A DNA stretch of 11,127 nucleotides. Origin: Candidatus Zixiibacteriota bacterium. GTDB lineage: Bacteria; Zixibacteria; MSB-5A5; GN15; PGXB01. Position numbers and translations under genes: made by a program. The notes under the pieces were generated by a model, which saw only the letters and a program-made list of their open reading frames with translations, was not told where the DNA came from and searched no databases. This document shows positions 6,514 through 11,127 of the stretch, piece after piece (the stretch's first letter is position 1; each line of letters begins with the position of its first letter). The DNA lies in assembly GCA_030591405.1 (NCBI GenBank), contig JAUVBC010000039.1, forward strand, positions 1 to 11,127, written 5' to 3'.

Positions 6514-9126
6514 CTACATTATTAGCACAAATTTGCCCACTTGATTTTCAGATGCAGATTCGACTGAATAATAATAAATACCGGATACCGGTGCCTGAGT
6601 GTTTCTGGTGATCATATCCCATCTATCGTGTGCGGCCAGTGGATGATCTATCGGGTAATCATGCTTGATCTCACGGATTAGATCACCATCTATGGAAAAT
6701 ATTCTTATTGTACATTTATGAGGCAGATTAGCGAAGTGAAGTTCCCGGGCACGATCAGAATGTAAATCCTCAAGCCCGCGACCCTCAAGACCCAAGTCAC
6801 GATAATTACCATCGACCCGATAAGGATTAGGATACACAATAACCCGAAGATTAGAATTTTCAACTTCAGATGCTGTATAATTGGGATAGGCTTTTTTCAT
6901 ATTGACCAAAGGGCTTGTTTCCAGAGCCGACAGACCAAAACCGGGTGAGCCATAGTCGAATACTGTAACAGAAACATAATACAACTGCGATGGTAACAGA
7001 TTGTCGAGTAGATATTCATACTCAAAATACTTGAACTCTCCTTCTTCGGTTAGTTCATCCGGATAATAAATTGCCGCCGTATCATGTACTAGTGTCGAAG
7101 GATATGGCATATCAGGAAACCGTTTATGAATTATTGTCGTATCGTCAAGATTCGACATATTCCAATCCTGCATACTGAAATAACAGGCTGTATATTCACC
7201 ATCGGCGGCAATTATTGTAACCGGATTATCTCTATGATTATCAAGCGGATTAAAACTGTCGCCATAAATAGCTCGAAGAGAATCCAGAGTAAAAGGAGGT
7301 TCCTTGACCAGCCATTCTTCGTAATATTTATCCCAAATCCATCGCGTATAATTGTCTATATCATATGAGTTGACAAGATTGAAGCTTGTTTTTTTGGAAT
7401 CCAATGATAAATAAAGACGATACCCCTCGAAATCAATTTCATTGGTAAAAGGATCTGGAGTCATTTCACTTCGAAGTCCGTTCCACCTTATCCTAAGAAT
7501 ACCATGGTTGAACTCATCAATTCCAGGTATGATTCGAACAACCGGTGGTGGGGGAGGTGTGGCGGCTCGGAAATCGGGGATGCCATCACCCTCGTAATAC
7601 ACTTCACGTGATTTATTGCATATCGCCGTTCCGTCTCCCAGAATTGTAGAGTCTATACAACAAACCTTGAATTTTCCTCGATATCCATCGCCATTGGTAT
7701 CATAACCGGGGTTATCAAACACCCGGTCGGCCCAACGGGCATTTCGGGCCAGTTCGGAAAAATCAAGAGTATGAAAAAACTCGTCGGGATAATATGGATT
7801 AAAAAGCTTTTCATAATTTTCGGGCGCCGTATGAACATTTTCTCCGCAAACATAAGCCATTGTAAATGAGAGTTTTTGTCCGGGGTAAAGATCAAACGGC
7901 CCAAAAGATAACAAACAATCGGGCCATTTCCCATCGGCTATATCACTGGCGTTTTTCGGTTTTGATAACCAGCCGTCGTTAGTATGATCTTGTGCAGTAA
8001 AAATCTGATCATAATCTATCTCTTTATTTCGCATCATATAGTACTTATTTTTGTCGCCATTTGGCGTTCCCAAAATTCCATTCATATCGCGGAATGGGAC
8101 CCCCGGTACTCCCAATCTCCTTGGCCCAAAATCTTCGACGGGATCATAATTTGGGATCCACCAGTTGAATGAAAGTTCTGTGGCTTCCATTGGTGTCCTG
8201 AGAATTCTGATTCCTCCAACTCCTGTCGGAGAAAAACGGTCAAATTCATCAGATTCATTGGGATGGCCGTCATTATCAATAGTATAAACAATATTAAGAG
8301 TATCATCACCACCACATGTTCCTTCTGTTGGAAATGTTTTTAAGAAACCGCAAAGATCATCATCAGAACCATCAACCTTATCAGTATTTAGCCCACTATA
8401 GCCGTTGGACGCCATTCCTACAAAATATATGCCGATATAGGTATTTTTGAGAAATTTGTGCCCGATGTTTTTGATTTCATAATCAAATAAAATAAAATCG
8501 TTGGCATAACCAAAACTCCAGGCATAACTCGACTGTTTGACTTCAATGCCAAGAGGGATGTGGGGCCGGCCATCGATGGGGTCGGGCCAGACCCAATCAG
8601 GGTCGCTAAGTGTATCGTTATAGTAAACAACCATATCCTGTTCAGAGTTGGCGTCTTCGGAATAATATGAATTAAGCGGTTCAATTGATTGTTGTTGAAT
8701 TCCACCATAAGGTTCCCAGCTGCATTGAAATTCTCCACTCCATCCACTGGTTGAAACCAAGGTATCATGATCTACCACTGCCCCGACCCAGATATTTGCT
8801 ACCGTTAAGTAATTGTGGGTTGTATAGGCTGGATATTTTCCTGTGGAAAACCAAATGCCGGTCATCGGGTCAATAAAGGGCTTGCTAAATGTTAAACCAG
8901 ATATATCGCCGGTGTTGTCAATACTTAAATGAATGTTGCCTATTGTGTAAGGAGCCCACCAAACGTCAGACTCTTCTGAATTTGTCCGTTTGGAAATGTA
9001 TTCAGGAATATTGTTCCTGGAATATTGGTTGCCCATATTTTCAGAAAAAGAGGATGAGTTAATTATCATTATTACGCCGATAATCAATATTGTCCTGAAA
9101 AATAACCTAATAGAAGCTGAACGCAA
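6514..9126 (-). CDS. Large secreted protein with C-terminal FlgD-Ig/T9SS-sorting-like domain
   Basis: I cannot name a specific function; it looks like a cell-surface or secreted protein. The preferred start is TTG 9126 (870 aa), because GGAGG at 9137-9133 stands six bases before it; ATG 9147 would add seven residues (MARRRIA) and has only a weak site. Residue numbers below use the ATG form. A signal peptide is evident: basic start, hydrophobic stretch about 16-30, cleavage near SSSFS. The middle part is rich in aromatic and acidic residues and has possible calcium-binding loops, clearest DTNGDG at 483-488. A proline run PPPPP (531-535) follows GDGIPDF and separates a fibronectin-III-like part (about 545-745, ending in LPSQLYYVSVTVFDYG). 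The last 110 residues start VYPNPYR (771-777), then IRIFSIDGDLIREI, SGIYYYSVES and GKFVLIM, the strand pattern of FlgD-Ig and type IX sorting domains. Whether it is a true sorting signal is unknown. Confidence 0.85.
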   Translation of the reverse strand: MRSASIRLFFRTILIIGVIMIINSSSFSENMGNQYSRNNIPEYISKRTNSEESDVWWAPYTIGNIHLSIDNTGDISGLTFSKPFIDPMTGIWFSTGKYPAYTTHNYLTVANIWVGAVVDHDTLVSTSGWSGEFQCSWEPYGGIQQQSIEPLNSYYSEDANSEQDMVVYYNDTLSDPDWVWPDPIDGRPHIPLGIEVKQSSYAWSFGYANDFILFDYEIKNIGHKFLKNTYIGIYFVGMASNGYSGLNTDKVDGSDDDLCGFLKTFPTEGTCGGDDTLNIVYTIDNDGHPNESDEFDRFSPTGVGGIRILRTPMEATELSFNWWIPNYDPVEDFGPRRLGVPGVPFRDMNGILGTPNGDKNKYYMMRNKEIDYDQIFTAQDHTNDGWLSKPKNASDIADGKWPDCLLSFGPFDLYPGQKLSFTMAYVCGENVHTAPENYEKLFNPYYPDEFFHTLDFSELARNARWADRVFDNPGYDTNGDGYRGKFKVCCIDSTILGDGTAICNKSREVYYEGDGIPDFRAATPPPPPVVRIIPGIDEFNHGILRIRWNGLRSEMTPDPFTNEIDFEGYRLYLSLDSKKTSFNLVNSYDIDNYTRWIWDKYYEEWLVKEPPFTLDSLRAIYGDSFNPLDNHRDNPVTIIAADGEYTACYFSMQDWNMSNLDDTTIIHKRFPDMPYPSTLVHDTAAIYYPDELTEEGEFKYFEYEYLLDNLLPSQLYYVSVTVFDYGSPGFGLSALETSPLVNMKKAYPNYTASEVENSNLRVIVYPNPYRVDGNYRDLGLEGRGLEDLHSDRARELHFANLPHKCTIRIFSIDGDLIREIKHDYPIDHPLAAHDRWDMITRNTQAPVSGIYYYSVESASENQVGKFVLIM

Positions 9127-9132
9127 TGCAAT

Positions 9133-9137
9133 CCTCC
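9133..9137 (-). promoter_or_regulatory. Perfect Shine-Dalgarno GGAGG pointing to a TTG start
   Basis: On the minus strand, GGAGG is followed by six bases (ATTGCA) and TTG at 9126-9124. It lies inside the first codons of the longer ATG-9147 reading, where it would otherwise be read as two arginine codons. The upstream ATG has only GGCAGA before it. This makes the TTG the likelier start. Confidence 0.6.
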
Positions 9138-9202
9138 GCCTTGCCATTTTTCTGCCTATATTCTAAAAAGACATATAGAAAGCCTATTTTCTCTGAGGGG
9201 AG

Positions 9203-9222
9203 AGTATAATTATAACGTATAA
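9203..9222 (-). promoter_or_regulatory. Possible -10 boxes and small inverted repeat upstream of the secreted-protein gene
   Basis: The 120-nt gap between the DMT gene and the secreted-protein gene contains, on the minus strand, TATAAT (9214-9209) directly followed by TATACT (9208-9203). The first overlaps an inverted repeat TTATA-CGT-TATAA (9222-9210). No good -35 box is found 16-18 nt upstream of either, and AT-rich DNA makes such matches by chance, so this is only a candidate. No hairpin terminator is seen after the DMT stop, so co-transcription from the DMT gene is also possible. Confidence 0.25.
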
Positions 9223-9246
9223 CAGTAAGGAAATGTTTAAAAAATA

Positions 9247-10152
9247 TCAACCCAAAAATAGTAACGCGACCCCACCAGCTGCGATAATTGCTCCGATGAA
9301 AGCCCTGAATGTTACTTTTTCCTTATATACTATTATTACCAGCGGAATGACCATGACCGGCACAATTGCCATAATTGCTGCCGCTATTCCGGCCTCGGTA
9401 TTATTGACAGCCACTAAAGATAACCAAACGCCAAGAAACGGGCCGCAAATTGTCCCACCAAGAGCGAACCATAAAGCACGGCTGTTTTTAAGTTTGCCAA
9501 GAGTCTTTTTTAAATCACCACTGAATATACTGAATATCCAGATCGCCGCCGCGGCTGTTATCATTCGTATAAATGTTGCCGGAAGAGGATCGACACCGTC
9601 GCTCATTCCAGATTTGGCCAGAACCAATCCGATTGCCTGTCCGGCCGCTCCACCGAGAGCAAGCAAGATACCTGTTAATTTTGAACCCTGATCGGCATAG
9701 TTATTCTTTTCTTCTTTTTTGCCGCGCTCGGCAGTGACCCAGGCGACCCCTGCGACAGTGATACCGATACCAAGGATAGCCATCAAACCTAATTTTTCGC
9801 CCAGAATAATCCATGCGGTCACCGCGGCGATAATCGGCGAGACGGTAAAAACAAGCAGCGTTAACCTTGTGCCCAATATTACAAAGGCGCGAAACAGACA
9901 GGTATCACCCAGTGCCAAACCGATGATCCCACTTGCGGTCAAGTACAGAAATGCATGAGATGAAATATCCCCCGGCAAAAAGTGACCGGATGTAAAAAAC
10001 ATAGTGATAGATAAAAAAAGCGCCGCCAAAGGCATTCGGAACTTATTCACCCAGTACGAGCCGATCAGCCGTCCGGCCAGAGTGAAAAATATTGATGTAA
10101 ACGACCACAAAAATGCGGTCGCCAATGCGGCCATTTCACCGGTGTAATTCAT
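9247..10152 (-). CDS. EamA-family (DMT superfamily) membrane transporter
   Basis: This is an inner-membrane permease of the drug/metabolite transporter superfamily; members export or import amino acids, metabolites or drugs, and the substrate cannot be told from sequence. From ATG 10152 it has 301 residues with about ten hydrophobic helices arranged as two EamA repeats. Repeat one ends in ILGEKLGLMAILGIGITVAGV and repeat two in YKEKVTFRAFIGAII, the matching conserved segments before the last helix of each half. A charged loop (ERGKKEEKNNYADQGSK) of about 18 residues links the halves. The frame extends to TTG 10179, adding nine residues; neither start has a clear Shine-Dalgarno. I chose the ATG because MNYTGEMAALATAFLW fits the normal family N-terminus. 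It is divergent from the M48 protease gene, with 133 nt between, and upstream of the secreted-protein gene on the same strand; no functional link to either is evident. Confidence 0.92.
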   Translation of the reverse strand: MNYTGEMAALATAFLWSFTSIFFTLAGRLIGSYWVNKFRMPLAALFLSITMFFTSGHFLPGDISSHAFLYLTASGIIGLALGDTCLFRAFVILGTRLTLLVFTVSPIIAAVTAWIILGEKLGLMAILGIGITVAGVAWVTAERGKKEEKNNYADQGSKLTGILLALGGAAGQAIGLVLAKSGMSDGVDPLPATFIRMITAAAAIWIFSIFSGDLKKTLGKLKNSRALWFALGGTICGPFLGVWLSLVAVNNTEAGIAAAIMAIVPVMVIPLVIIVYKEKVTFRAFIGAIIAAGGVALLFLG

Positions 10153-10226
10153 TTGGCAATATAGTAAAAATTCAGCCAAAGTGAGGAGTTTTCATCAATT
10201 GCCGGATATACAAAATATCTGCATTG

Positions 10227-10255
10227 TTGACTTTTAGCCATCTTTTGACTATTAT
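10227..10255 (+). promoter_or_regulatory. Near-consensus sigma-70 promoter of the M48 protease gene
   Basis: TTGACT (10227-10232, 5 of 6) and TATTAT (10250-10255, 5 of 6) are separated by the ideal 17 nt. Transcription would begin near 10262, giving a leader of about 24 nt that contains the ribosome binding site AGGAGA. Its position between divergent genes fits a dedicated promoter. No operator repeat is apparent. Confidence 0.75.
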
Positions 10256-10285
10256 CGCATGAAATGTCACAGGAGAAAAATATCT

Positions 10286-11127
10286 ATGAGGCTGGTTAAA
10301 TTATCTCTATTTTTCACTTTTCTGATTATTTTGACTTTTTCAATAAATTCAAGTTTTGCAGATGAAACAATAGCAAATGATTCAACAATAATTTTATCCG
10401 ATTCAGCAATAGAAACTGTTGGCGATAGTTTAGCTGCTGCGGCAACATCAGAAACCGGAGAAAACGATTTTGTCTATCCGATGTCGCCGGAGCGAAAAGA
10501 GAAGCTGATCTCATATTCAAGATTTAAAAATATCTGGCGGTTTGCCAGCTTTTTTATTGGAATCGCTTTTCTTCTGATAGTTTTATTCTCCAAATTATCG
10601 GCGCGTTTTCGTTTATGGGCCAATTCTATTTCGAAGAAAAAGCTTATCGAATATTCTATTTATATAATTCTGTTTACGCTGTTTATGTATCTGGTTAATC
10701 TTCCGATTGATTACTATCGAAATTTTTTAATCGAACATGAATACGGTTTTTCGAATCAAACAGCCGTGGAGTGGTTTATTGAGGGTTTAAAATCGCTCGG
10801 ACTTGAGCTTCTTTTTAGTGTGATAATTATTTCAATATTGTACTCGCAGATTAATAAAACTAAAAAATGGTGGCTGCACTTTGCTATCGGTGCTATTCCA
10901 TTTCTGGTTTTTCTGATGGTTATATACCCGGTTGTCATATCCCCGATGTTTAATGAATTTAAACCGCTTCAGGATAAAGAACTCGCCGCCGAGATGACAT
11001 CACTTGCAGAAAAAGCCGGGATTCATAATCCTGACATTTATGAAGTCGATGGATCCAAGCAGTCGAATAAGATCAATGCCTATTTTGTCGGAATGTTTGG
11101 AACCAAACGAATTGTAATGTACGATAC
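10286..11127 (+). CDS. Ste24-type M48 family metalloprotease, 3' truncated by window end
   Basis: The open frame from ATG 10286 runs off the window after 280 codons. AGGAGA (10271-10276) lies nine bases upstream. The protein resembles the CAAX prenyl protease 1 (Ste24) group of integral-membrane zinc proteases: an M48_N-type membrane region with LPIDYYRNFLIEHEYGFSNQT (about 138-158), then YPVVISPMFNEFKPLQD and KINAYFVGMFGTKRIVMYD, which in the family lie just before the HExxH zinc motif. That motif is outside the window, so activity cannot be confirmed. In bacteria such enzymes probably act in membrane protein quality control; no prenylated substrate is implied. Unusually, the protein begins with a signal-peptide-like stretch (about 1-25, ending SSFA) and then a Ser/Thr/Asp/Ala-rich linker of about 45 residues before the first core helix at about 86-103. 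A cleaved signal peptide would put the core's N-terminus outside the cytoplasm, as in yeast Ste24. Confidence 0.9.
   Translation, partial: MRLVKLSLFFTFLIILTFSINSSFADETIANDSTIILSDSAIETVGDSLAAAATSETGENDFVYPMSPERKEKLISYSRFKNIWRFASFFIGIAFLLIVLFSKLSARFRLWANSISKKKLIEYSIYIILFTLFMYLVNLPIDYYRNFLIEHEYGFSNQTAVEWFIEGLKSLGLELLFSVIIISILYSQINKTKKWWLHFAIGAIPFLVFLMVIYPVVISPMFNEFKPLQDKELAAEMTSLAEKAGIHNPDIYEVDGSKQSNKINAYFVGMFGTKRIVMYD

Noticed and set aside
7653..8768. Several 77-116-codon minus-strand frames inside the large secreted-protein gene
   Set aside because: They are out-of-frame shadows of the continuous 870-residue coding frame, with no start signals or recognisable domains; no frameshift is needed.
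9233..9691. 152-codon plus-strand reading frame opposite the DMT gene
   Set aside because: It is antisense to a clear EamA transporter; its composition (Ala, Pro, Ile, Asn) is that of a shadow frame and it resembles no family.
10326..10938. Minus-strand 60-64-codon frames over the M48 gene
   Set aside because: The plus strand carries a well-supported Ste24-type coding frame with promoter and ribosome binding site; the minus frames are shadows.

Overview
The window reads as ordinary chromosomal DNA from a diderm (outer-membrane) bacterium, most likely a member of the FCB superphylum or a nearby candidate phylum (Zixibacteria-like is my best guess). The reasons are a LolC/E-LolD lipoprotein-release type ABC transporter, a very large signal-peptide-bearing protein with a C-terminal beta-sandwich resembling FlgD-Ig or type IX secretion sorting domains, and a bL27 that lacks the N-terminal extension seen in Firmicutes. 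The taxonomic call is inference from family resemblance; no 16S or tRNA gene is visible.

Left block, plus strand, 1-6451: lolC/E-type permease (cut at its 5' end by the window edge), lolD, mcsA, mcsB, clpC, rpmA. From lolD to clpC the genes are closely packed: mcsA begins 8 nt after lolD, mcsA and mcsB overlap by one base in TAATG, and clpC follows 37 nt after mcsB. A plausible promoter lies just before lolD, and rpmA has its own extended -10 promoter. A bidirectional hairpin terminator at 6476-6509 closes the block. McsA, McsB and ClpC together form the protein-arginine phosphorylation and degradation pathway known from Bacillus and relatives: McsB phosphorylates arginines on proteins, McsA activates it, and ClpC (with ClpP, not in the window) unfolds the marked substrates. 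The residues expected for this chemistry are present in all three. The usual repressor gene ctsR is absent, and the partners here are outer-membrane lipoprotein-type ABC transporter genes.

Middle block, minus strand, 10152-6514: an EamA-family DMT permease, then, 120 nt further along, the gene for a secreted protein of about 870 residues. Its best-supported start is a TTG preceded by a perfect GGAGG.

Right edge, plus strand, from 10286: a Ste24-type M48 metalloprotease, divergent from the DMT gene, with a near-consensus sigma-70 promoter. It is cut by the window end before its HExxH motif.

No mobile elements, CRISPR arrays, rRNA or tRNA genes were seen. No gene-free stretch exceeds 300 bases; the longest gaps are 133 nt (10153-10285) and 120 nt (9127-9246). 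I do not see a wholly new system. The most notable feature is a complete McsA-McsB-ClpC module in a probable Gram-negative, wired next to Lol transport genes and without CtsR.
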